A DNA stretch of 12,990 nt from Christensenella sp. UBA3700. Its GTDB lineage: Bacteria; Bacillota; Clostridia; Christensenellales; UBA3700. The translations under genes and the position numbers were made by a program. The notes below the pieces were generated by a model. It was given only the letters and a program-made list of their open reading frames with translations. It was not told the DNA's origin and searched no databases. The first letter of the stretch is position 1. Each line of letters starts with the position of its first letter. Below are positions 6,580 to 12,990 of this stretch, one piece after another. The DNA lies in the NCBI GenBank assembly GCA_002372775.1, contig DFIJ01000100.1, positions 1-12,990 on the forward strand, read 5' to 3'.

Positions 6580-6617
6580 AAAAAAAATGAAAGAATTAGA
6601 ATAACTCTAAATCTTTC
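6580..6617 (-). terminator. Intrinsic terminator after the exported-protein gene
   Basis: The stem pairs 6589-6600 with 6606-6617 (11 pairs, one T-T mismatch, five-base loop GTTAT in the sense strand). It is followed on the minus strand by a run of eight T after a single A. It separates the exported-protein gene from the GS-like operon. Confidence 0.85.
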
Positions 6618-6647
6618 ATAGATTTTTATCGAATGTTGATTTATTTT

Positions 6648-7589
6648 TTAGAGCAAGATTCTATCTAGAACAGCGTGCTCAATTCCGTATTTAATGAATT
6701 CAACATCATCCATAACACTTAAGCCGTTGCCATATCCCCAAATAATTAAGAATCCATTTTGCTTAATGCTTTGATACATAAATTCAATCAATTGAGCTTT
6801 TCTCTCAGCACTAATAGGCTCATTTTCGCTTTGGATAAGGCCAAAAGCATTAGATAGATATAAAATCTTTCTTGTCTTCATTGCATTGCTGTTTTCTTCA
6901 CCATGGTCAAACACCATTAAATAGTATCTTACCATTGCACTTGTAATCCTATGATTAGATACAGTCTTGTAGTGAGCATAGATATTAACAGCATCAACAT
7001 CTGCATAGAAATCTGCCCATCCAAAATATGATTCAATTATTGGAGCAATCTCCTCATCTGTTTCTGCTGTAGATGCCTTATACGCTGCAGCAAACTGACA
7101 TGTATCACCACCCCATCCAGTTAGCGTAGCATAAGCCATATCATTATTTGTATATAGCATACAAGCAATAGCTACCCATAAATGAATAAGGTCAATTTTG
7201 ACATTATCATTAATTGTAATTTCTTCTGTAGTTCTTAAAACTTCAAGTTCTGGTTTAGTGTTCTTAACATAAGATGCAAATTCTGTATCTACCGCACCTG
7301 CTGCAATATTCCAGTTACCATCATCATATCTAACTGATCTTATGTAATTGGCAACACGAAGTTGAGCTTTATTGTCTTTTTTATAACTTTCTGATAATTT
7401 TTCTAACTCGTCTATTTTCTTAATATAATCTACGAAGGCTTGTTCGGATTCTGTACAATTAACAAACTTATCAGTGTCGTATTGCTCGGCACTTTTTTTG
7501 TCATCACAATTATCGCATGCAAACATGCATACGCTAAATAGAACTATAACTGATACTAATGTGAAAAGAAATTTAGCCCTATTTCCCAT
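6648..7589 (-). CDS. Unrecognised exported protein, possible lipoprotein
   Basis: A 313-residue protein that I do not recognise. It has a short basic N-terminus and a hydrophobic segment (about 6-24) ending FAC, with Cys25 followed by an acidic region (DNCDD). This could be a lipoprotein signal, but MFAC is a poor lipobox, so a type I signal peptide or membrane anchor is also possible. The mature part is mostly helical with a Lys/Glu-rich stretch (about 55-75). It then has a segment with His136, Trp159 and GGD (160-162) in DLIHLWVA and LTGWGGDTCQFA, spaced like a conserved active or binding site, though this is only an impression. It has its own promoter and terminator, so it is a single-gene unit set between asnB and the GS-like operon. 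The leader is about 10 bases with only a weak GGGTTGAG ahead of the ATG. Whether it relates to nitrogen is unknown. Confidence 0.8.
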   Translation of the reverse strand: MGNRAKFLFTLVSVIVLFSVCMFACDNCDDKKSAEQYDTDKFVNCTESEQAFVDYIKKIDELEKLSESYKKDNKAQLRVANYIRSVRYDDGNWNIAAGAVDTEFASYVKNTKPELEVLRTTEEITINDNVKIDLIHLWVAIACMLYTNNDMAYATLTGWGGDTCQFAAAYKASTAETDEEIAPIIESYFGWADFYADVDAVNIYAHYKTVSNHRITSAMVRYYLMVFDHGEENSNAMKTRKILYLSNAFGLIQSENEPISAERKAQLIEFMYQSIKQNGFLIIWGYGNGLSVMDDVEFIKYGIEHAVLDRILL

Positions 7590-7605
7590 AACTCAACCCG
7601 CATTA

Positions 7606-7634
7606 ATTATACAATAATTAACACAAAATATCAA
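7606..7634 (-). promoter_or_regulatory. Near-consensus promoter of the exported-protein gene
   Basis: The sense strand reads TTGATA (7629-7634), a 17-base spacer and TATAAT (7606-7611), five of six and six of six matches to the sigma-A consensus. The expected start of transcription is near 7599, only about 10 bases before the ATG at 7589. Confidence 0.8.
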
Positions 7635-7652
7635 AATTGACATAATTTGCAT

Positions 7653-7689
7653 AAAAATTGGCACCATTCATAGGAGAGAGCATGGTGCC
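7653..7689 (-). terminator. Intrinsic terminator after asnB
   Basis: A perfect 8-bp stem GGCACCAT / ATGGTGCC (7660-7667 with 7682-7689) with a 14-base pyrimidine-rich loop is followed on the minus strand by AATTTTTA. The T-run is short, and another T-run lies upstream of the hairpin, so efficiency may be moderate. Confidence 0.75.
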
Positions 7690-7720
7690 AAAAAAGAAGA
7701 GAATAATAGTAGTAAATCAA

Positions 7721-9301
7721 TTATTTTCCACTATTGCCATAGTTAGATAGTACTCTTGCAGAAGGGTCGTTAACATTACATCCTTCCCAAGACTTGTTAG
7801 GCATCCAGAAATCTACGATCATTTGGCCTTGGCCAGCGTAGTATTTCTCAAAGATTTCTCTATACAATAGAGACTCTTTTGTGAATGGTCTAGCATGAGA
7901 GTACTTTTGTATTTTTTCATTATATTCTTCGTCTGTATAATACTCTTCAGCATAAGCTTTCAAGTAGTTTACAAGTGAGTGTCCAACAGCATCCGAAAAA
8001 GCTGCTTTATCTCTAAACAAGATACTTTCAGGTAAACAATTTAATCCCTCAAATGCATGACGTAATAAATATTTACCCATGTTGTATTTGTTCATTTTCT
8101 TTTCAGGATCGATGCTCATTACGTAAGATACGAAATCTAAATCACCAAATGGAACTCTTGCCTCTAGTGAGTTTACACTTATACATCTATCTGCACGTAA
8201 TACATCGTACATATATAATTCTCTAATTCTCTTTACTGATTCTTCTTGGAATTCTTTAGCATTTGGTGCAAAGTCAGTATATTTATATCCAAATAATTCA
8301 TCTGAGATTTCACCAGTTAATAGAACTCTAATATCTGTTGTTTCATGAATAGCTTTACATAGAAGATACATACCCATACTTGCACGAATAGTTGTAATAT
8401 CGAATGTACCTAAAATCTTAATTACTTCTTCTAGTGAAGATAATACGTCTTCTTTTGTAATGATTACTTCATGGTGTTCTGAACCAATAAAGTCTGCCAC
8501 TTGCTTTGCATATTTAAGATCGATTGCGTCTTCGCTCATACCAATAGCAAATGTCTTAATTTTCTTATTTAAAATCTTGCTTGATATTGCACATACTAGA
8601 GAACTATCTAAACCGCCGGATAGTAAGAATCCAAGTGGAGCATCAGCATCCAATCTCTTTTCCACACCTTTAACTAATTTTTCTCTAATGTTTTTACAAA
8701 CTGTTTCTATATCATCATAAACGACTTCTTTTACTTCTGTTATGTCTCTATAACATACAAATTTACCCTTTCTATAATAATAGCCTGGAGGGAATGGGAA
8801 TACTTCTTTAACAAGTCCCATAAGGTTCTTTGCTTCTGAAGCAAATGCTATTTTCCCAGATTCTGTATAACCGTAAAATAAAGGTCTAATTCCGATAGGA
8901 TCTCTAGCTGCAATATACTCTTTAGTTTCCCCGTCATATATAACTAGTGCATATTCTGCATCTAGTTTTTTAAACATTTCAACACCATACTTTTCATATA
9001 GTGGTAGAAGGATTTCGCAATCGGATTCACTTATGAATTTATACTCTTTAGATAGCTCTTCCTTAATAGTTCTAAATCCATAAATTTCACCATTGCAAAC
9101 AACTAATCTATTATGAAGGCTCATAGGTTGCATTCCTTCTTCATGCAATCCCATGATGGCTAGTCTATGGAATCCAAGATAGCCATCACCTGTATCTATA
9201 ATTTTTGACATATCTGGGCCTCTTGATATTGTCTTATCAAAACCCATTTTAAATTGCTCTAGTGGGATGTCATATCCCTCAATACCCATAATTGAACACA
9301 T
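7721..9301 (-). CDS. asnB: Asparagine synthetase, glutamine-hydrolysing (AsnB type)
   Basis: Transfers the glutamine amide to aspartate using ATP. The 526-residue protein starts MCSIMG, so after Met removal Cys2 is the class II amidotransferase nucleophile. The glutaminase domain (about 2-190) shows RGPD (27-30), NGEIYG (70-75) and ESDCE (92-96). The synthetase domain has the PP-loop SGGLDSS (228-234), TTIRAS (303-308) and EARVPFGDLDF. Similarity to E. coli AsnB extends to the end (NDPSARV), and the length is close to the 554 of that enzyme. The second pyrophosphate-site motif reads GEISDE (330-335) where E. coli has GEGSDE; the Glu is kept. It lies 41 bases after the Amt-PII gene with no terminator between them and a strong AAGGAGAG eight bases from the ATG, so the two form one transcript. 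The pairing suggests asparagine synthesis as a nitrogen sink tied to ammonium supply. Confidence 0.96.
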   Translation of the reverse strand: MCSIMGIEGYDIPLEQFKMGFDKTISRGPDMSKIIDTGDGYLGFHRLAIMGLHEEGMQPMSLHNRLVVCNGEIYGFRTIKEELSKEYKFISESDCEILLPLYEKYGVEMFKKLDAEYALVIYDGETKEYIAARDPIGIRPLFYGYTESGKIAFASEAKNLMGLVKEVFPFPPGYYYRKGKFVCYRDITEVKEVVYDDIETVCKNIREKLVKGVEKRLDADAPLGFLLSGGLDSSLVCAISSKILNKKIKTFAIGMSEDAIDLKYAKQVADFIGSEHHEVIITKEDVLSSLEEVIKILGTFDITTIRASMGMYLLCKAIHETTDIRVLLTGEISDELFGYKYTDFAPNAKEFQEESVKRIRELYMYDVLRADRCISVNSLEARVPFGDLDFVSYVMSIDPEKKMNKYNMGKYLLRHAFEGLNCLPESILFRDKAAFSDAVGHSLVNYLKAYAEEYYTDEEYNEKIQKYSHARPFTKESLLYREIFEKYYAGQGQMIVDFWMPNKSWEGCNVNDPSARVLSNYGNSGK

Positions 9302-9342
9302 AAATCTCTCTCCTTTTTAACCTATTATTCTCTCTATAATTT

Positions 9343-11142
9343 TTATTCTGCTTGTTCGATTAGCTTATCTTGTAAAGCATCATAGTCAACTTCACCAGTT
9401 CTAATCTTATAAACACTTTCTACATCGTATACGAAGATCTTACCATCGCCATAGTTACCTGTATATAAAGCTTCTCTTGCTGACTTTATTACATCCTCTA
9501 CTGGTACTTTAGTAACTACGATTTCCATCTTGATTTTTGGAAGTAAAGCACTGTCTACCTTAACACCTCTGTAGTATCCAGCTGGGTTACCATGTTGTAC
9601 ACCACAACCTGTAACGTTTGTTACTGTCATACCTGTGATACCAAGCTTGTCCATAGCAGCTTTTAATGCTTCGAACTTTGATGGGTTAGCTAAGATATCT
9701 ACCTTGCTCATCTTTGGACCATTCTTTGAGATAACCTTAGATTTCTTAACGACTGGAACCGCTTCTTCTTCTGTTAATCCTTTTTCTACACTGAATACTT
9801 CTGCTTTTGTTGTGCTAGCACCTGTTAGAGTTTCACCAGTAACGATTGGCATGAAGTCTGCATAAGAACTTACAAGGCCATGTTCTGTAACATCTAGACC
9901 AAGGATTTCTTCTTCCTTAGATACACGAAGACCAAGTGTACGCTTTAAGCAATAGAAGATAATTGTAATGCAGATTGCTGTAAAGATTGCTGTAATTGCA
10001 ACACCAGCGATTTGGATACCGAAGTATTTGAATCCTTCTCCTGCTGATACCATGCCTGTAATTGCACCATAAATACCGTTATAACCGAATACACCTGTTA
10101 AAATTGTACCTACGATACCGCACATACAGTGAACACCAACAGCACCTACTGGGTCATCGATATGTAACTTGTGATCTAGGAATTCGATACCGAATACTAC
10201 AACGAATGCTGAGATTAAACCGATAGCAAATGAACCGAATACTGATACTGTATCGCAACCTGCTGTGATAGCAACAAGACCTGCAAGTGTACCGTTTAGA
10301 GTCATTGAAACATCTGGCTTTTTATATCTAATCCATGTGATGATCATTACGGCTGTAGTAGCTGTAGCTGCAGCAACTGTTGTTGTAACAAATACTGAAG
10401 ACACGTTAGCTAATGTTTCTGTGCCATAGATAGCATATTCAGAAGCACCGTTGAATCCATACCATCCATAGAATAGGATGAATACACCAAGAGCACCTAA
10501 TGTTAATGAGTGACCTGGAATAGCCTTAGATTCTAAACCACCGTTTTCTAATTTCTTATATTTACCAATTCTTGGTCCAACCATAATGGCACCGATAACA
10601 GCACAGATACCACCAACCATATGAACAGCTGTTGAACCAGCGAAATCATGGAATCCCCATTGAGCTAAAAAGCCCCCGTTCCAAATCCAGTGAGCGGCAA
10701 CTGGGAAGATAAATGCACTGATTAATAAACTATATACACAATATGATATAAATCTTGTTCTTTCTGCCATAGCACCAGAAACGATTGTAGCTGCTGTTGC
10801 ACAGAATACCATGAAGAACATGAAATGTAACATATCTACAGAATCACCAACTGCGTATGTAGGATTTGCGAATGACACAACTGCTGCAACCTTCATAGTA
10901 AATGGGTTAACAATGCTTGATGTCATAATTGAGTATCCAACTAGCCAGAACACGATAGCACCTAAACAGAAATCCATTAAGTTTTTCATAATGATATTTC
11001 CTGCGTTCTTAGCTCTTGTAAATCCTGTTTCAACCATAGCAAAACCTGCTTGCATGAAGAATACTAAAGTAATACCTAGTAAAATCCATACACCGTCTAA
11101 CGACGAAATTACTTGTCCTAATGAACTTAACACTTCTTCCAT
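9343..11142 (-). CDS. Ammonium transporter fused to a C-terminal PII signalling domain
   Basis: A 599-residue Amt/MEP/Rh channel with its PII regulator on the same chain. The Amt part (about 1-424) keeps the pore residues: Phe113 (MVFCA), Asp166 and His174 (DFAGSTAVHMVGG), GWYGFNGAS (226-234) and the twin-His partner His338 (VGVHCM). The conserved cytoplasmic tail is present (GLRVSKEEEILGLDVTEHG, 404-422). A linker (about 425-477) rich in Thr, Glu and Lys follows. A whole PII domain (478-599) then shows ITGMTVTNV, the ATP/2-oxoglutarate Gln (Gln39 in PII numbering, GVQHG), the T-loop (GNPAGYYRG), KIKMEIVV, the B-loop GDGKIFV and RTGE. The T-loop is one residue longer than in E. coli GlnB, and the uridylylated Tyr51 is not conserved, so covalent control is unlikely. 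GGAG precedes the ATG. It follows glnN past a terminator and runs on into asnB. The tethered PII probably gates the channel in response to ATP/ADP and 2-oxoglutarate. Confidence 0.95.
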   Translation of the reverse strand: MEEVLSSLGQVISSLDGVWILLGITLVFFMQAGFAMVETGFTRAKNAGNIIMKNLMDFCLGAIVFWLVGYSIMTSSIVNPFTMKVAAVVSFANPTYAVGDSVDMLHFMFFMVFCATAATIVSGAMAERTRFISYCVYSLLISAFIFPVAAHWIWNGGFLAQWGFHDFAGSTAVHMVGGICAVIGAIMVGPRIGKYKKLENGGLESKAIPGHSLTLGALGVFILFYGWYGFNGASEYAIYGTETLANVSSVFVTTTVAAATATTAVMIITWIRYKKPDVSMTLNGTLAGLVAITAGCDTVSVFGSFAIGLISAFVVVFGIEFLDHKLHIDDPVGAVGVHCMCGIVGTILTGVFGYNGIYGAITGMVSAGEGFKYFGIQIAGVAITAIFTAICITIIFYCLKRTLGLRVSKEEEILGLDVTEHGLVSSYADFMPIVTGETLTGASTTKAEVFSVEKGLTEEEAVPVVKKSKVISKNGPKMSKVDILANPSKFEALKAAMDKLGITGMTVTNVTGCGVQHGNPAGYYRGVKVDSALLPKIKMEIVVTKVPVEDVIKSAREALYTGNYGDGKIFVYDVESVYKIRTGEVDYDALQDKLIEQAE

Positions 11143-11179
11143 ATATATTTCTCCATCATAAAAATTGTTTTCATTGAAT

Positions 11180-11214
11180 AAAAAAAGCGAGACTTAGATT
11201 TTTCCAAGTCTCGC
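11180..11214 (-). terminator. Strong terminator between glnN and the Amt-PII gene
   Basis: A perfect 9-bp stem (11187-11195 with 11206-11214, GCGAGACTT against its complement) has a 10-base loop that can close further by two pairs. It is followed on the minus strand by seven T. A short hairpin just upstream in the RNA (CGCA/TGCG, 11212-11224, five-base loop) shares three bases of the terminator stem and would exclude it if stabilised. No good promoter is visible between the terminator and the Amt-PII start, so this may be an attenuator. Confidence 0.88.
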
Positions 11215-11249
11215 AGTCTTTGCGTTCTACTTATTATTATTTATCTATA

Positions 11250-12990
11250 TTATTTTACTGAGAATAAGATATCTCCGTATGTTGGGAATGGCCAGAACTT
11301 CTTTGATACGATCTTTTCCATTGTATCTGAGCACTTTCTTACTTCAGCCATTAAAGGAATTACATTATCCTTATAAGCTAGTGCCTTTGCCATTTCACCT
11401 TCTGTTGCATAAGCTTTCTTTTGTGCTTCTTCAAGTTCTAGAACTTTTTGAACCATTGTTGTGCTATTTGCAGCGATCTTCTTTAAGATACCTTCTTCAT
11501 ATGAGCAATCGATACCAGCAACTGCACTCTTCTTTGTCATAACTGTTTCAGCAAGTTCCTTTGAATATAATGTAACTGCTGGAAGAATTGACTTTCTTGC
11601 CATTTGCATCATTGTGATTGCTTCAATATTAATTAACTTAGCATAATTCTCAAGTAAGATTTCTTGTCTAGCTTTAACTTCAGCTTCTGTGAATACTTCA
11701 TGTAATTCAAAGATCTTTAAGTTCTTAGCTTCTGTATATTTAGCAAGAGCTTCTGGAGTTGTCTTTAGATTTAGAAGTCCTCTCTTTTCTGCTTCAGCTA
11801 CCCATGCATCATCATAACCGTTACCATTAAAGATAATTCTCTTATGTTCCTTAATAACTCTCTTGATTAAATCATTTAGAGCTGCTTTGAAATCTGATGC
11901 TTTTTCAAGTTCATCTGCAAATTGTCTTAATTCTTCAGCTACAGCTGTATTGATCATGATATTTGCACAAGCGATTGAATCTGCAGAGCCAACCATACGG
12001 AACTCGAACTTATTACCTGTGAATGCGAATGGTGATGTTCTATTTCTATCTGTAGTATCTTTTGGGAACTTAGGAAGTACGTCAACACCGATTGTCATTT
12101 GTACTTTCTTTCTTCCTGCAAACTTAACACCTGACTCGATTGAATCTAATACTGCTTGTAATTCATCACCGATAAACATTGATACGATTGCTGGAGGAGC
12201 TTCGTTAGCACCTAATCTATGATCGTTACCAGCAGATGCAACAGATAATCTTAATAAGTCTTGATATTCATCAACGGCCTTGATAACAGCAGTTAAGAAA
12301 ATTAAGAATTTAGCATTTTCATCTGGTGTATCACCTGGCTCTAATAAGTTTGCTGTATCTGTTGAGATTGACCAGTTGTTATGTTTACCTGAACCATTTA
12401 CACCATCGAATGGCTTTTCATGTAGTAAGCATACCATACCATGTCTTTTTGCAACCTTTTGTAATAATTCCATTAAGATTTGGTTGTGGTCTGTAGCAAT
12501 ATTTGTTGTTGAGAAGATTGGAGCAAGCTCGTGTTGAGCTGGAGCAACTTCGTTATGTTCTGTCTTAGATAGGATTCCTAACTTCCAGCATTCTTCATTT
12601 AAGTCATTCATGAATGCTTGAACTCTTGGCTTAATAACACCGAAGTAGTGGTCATCCATTTCTTGTCCCTTTGGAGCTGGAACGCCAAATAATGTACGAC
12701 CTGTATAGATTAAATCCTTTCTTTGTTCATATACGCTCTTATCTATTAAGAAATATTCTTGTTCTGGACCAACAGTTGTTTTAACTGATGTTGATTCATC
12801 TCCGAATAATTTCAAAATTCTTAATGCTTGCTTATTGATAGCAGCCATAGAACGTAAAAGTGGAGTCTTCTTATCTAGTGCTTCACCTGTATAAGAACAG
12901 AATGCTGTTGGAATACATAAGCAGTTGTCTTTAATAAAAGCGGATGATGTAGGATCCCATGCAGTATATCCTCTTGCTTCAGCAGTAGCT
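11250..12990 (-). CDS. glnN: Glutamine synthetase type III, 5' end outside the window
   Basis: ATP-dependent ligation of ammonium to glutamate by the GSIII family. The frame is open to the window edge: codons from 12989 read [18 protein letters not shown] through [25 protein letters not shown], the standard GSIII region. The Met at 12848 is therefore internal, not the start. About 579 residues are visible; GSIII proteins are roughly 700, so about 120 or more are missing. Catalytic motifs in the visible part look intact: [63 protein letters not shown] and FNGNGYDD. It is the clearly competent glutamine synthetase of this cluster, in contrast to the GS-like gene at 5222-6502. A strong terminator follows before the Amt-PII gene. 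Confidence 0.96.
   Translation of the reverse strand, partial: ATAEARGYTAWDPTSSAFIKDNCLCIPTAFCSYTGEALDKKTPLLRSMAAINKQALRILKLFGDESTSVKTTVGPEQEYFLIDKSVYEQRKDLIYTGRTLFGVPAPKGQEMDDHYFGVIKPRVQAFMNDLNEECWKLGILSKTEHNEVAPAQHELAPIFSTTNIATDHNQILMELLQKVAKRHGMVCLLHEKPFDGVNGSGKHNNWSISTDTANLLEPGDTPDENAKFLIFLTAVIKAVDEYQDLLRLSVASAGNDHRLGANEAPPAIVSMFIGDELQAVLDSIESGVKFAGRKKVQMTIGVDVLPKFPKDTTDRNRTSPFAFTGNKFEFRMVGSADSIACANIMINTAVAEELRQFADELEKASDFKAALNDLIKRVIKEHKRIIFNGNGYDDAWVAEAEKRGLLNLKTTPEALAKYTEAKNLKIFELHEVFTEAEVKARQEILLENYAKLINIEAITMMQMARKSILPAVTLYSKELAETVMTKKSAVAGIDCSYEEGILKKIAANSTTMVQKVLELEEAQKKAYATEGEMAKALAYKDNVIPLMAEVRKCSDTMEKIVSKKFWPFPTYGDILFSVK

Noticed and set aside
11187..11224. The two hairpins before Amt-PII as a canonical ANTAR recognition motif
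   Set aside because: Neither loop is a hexaloop with A at position 1 and G at position 4; kept only as a possible attenuator.
8460..12537. Several other plus-strand frames of 60-120 codons
   Set aside because: All lie inside strongly supported minus-strand genes (asnB, Amt-PII, glnN), lack ribosome sites and show no domain motifs.
12840..12848. Met at 12848 as the start of glnN
   Set aside because: The frame stays open to the window edge and the upstream codons encode recognisable GSIII sequence ([15 protein letters not shown]).
1..12990. Mobile elements, tRNA/rRNA genes, CRISPR or known riboswitches
   Set aside because: No inverted-repeat-bounded transposase, RNA-gene signature, spaced repeat array or recognised riboswitch core was seen, and the gaps between genes are at most 215 bp.

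Overview
The window is AT-rich bacterial DNA. All ten protein genes lie on the minus strand, so transcription runs from high to low coordinates, and every one of them ends in TAA. Shine-Dalgarno sites of the GGAGG type, the abundance of AGA and A/T-ending codons, a Rho with a Lys/Glu-rich N-terminal insert, a long-form PRPP synthetase and an ANTAR regulator placed behind a glutamine-synthetase gene all point to an anaerobic Firmicute, probably an uncultured gut member of Clostridia or a close relative. I cannot name the species. There is no sign of phage, insertion sequence, CRISPR or RNA genes.

Region 1 (about 4650-12990) is a nitrogen-assimilation cluster. In transcription order it holds: a type III glutamine synthetase (glnN, 5' end outside the window); a strong terminator; an ammonium transporter whose C-terminus carries a complete PII signalling domain; a glutamine-dependent asparagine synthetase (asnB) with its own terminator; a promoter and an unrecognised exported protein or lipoprotein with its terminator; then a two-gene operon of a highly divergent type I glutamine-synthetase homologue and an ANTAR-type RNA-binding antiterminator, closed by a GNRA-loop terminator.

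Region 2 (about 1-4615) is housekeeping. It has ispE (isoprenoid precursor synthesis) behind a promoter that predicts a leaderless mRNA; a 215-bp gap with promoters and a possible leader peptide; a long-form PRPP synthetase; a metallo-beta-lactamase-fold hydrolase four bases behind it; and rho. The first 59 bases lie downstream of rho and show no gene I can call.

Together the nitrogen genes would import ammonium, gate import through a tethered PII, fix it through GlnN and move amide nitrogen to asparagine. The most interesting candidate is the GS-like protein plus ANTAR pair. By my residue-level comparison with Bacillus GlnA (from memory) the GS homologue has lost most of its metal, glutamate, ammonium and ATP ligands. 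It looks like a pseudoenzyme, and it could serve as a glutamine or nitrogen sensor for its neighbour, an RNA-binding regulator whose receiver domain also lacks the phosphorylatable Asp. This is inference, but it is testable. Five start sites were set from Shine-Dalgarno or family evidence at positions downstream of the longest possible reading frame or, for glnN, beyond its first internal Met: MBL 2344, prs 3545, ispE 4570, GS-like 6502, and glnN open to the window edge.
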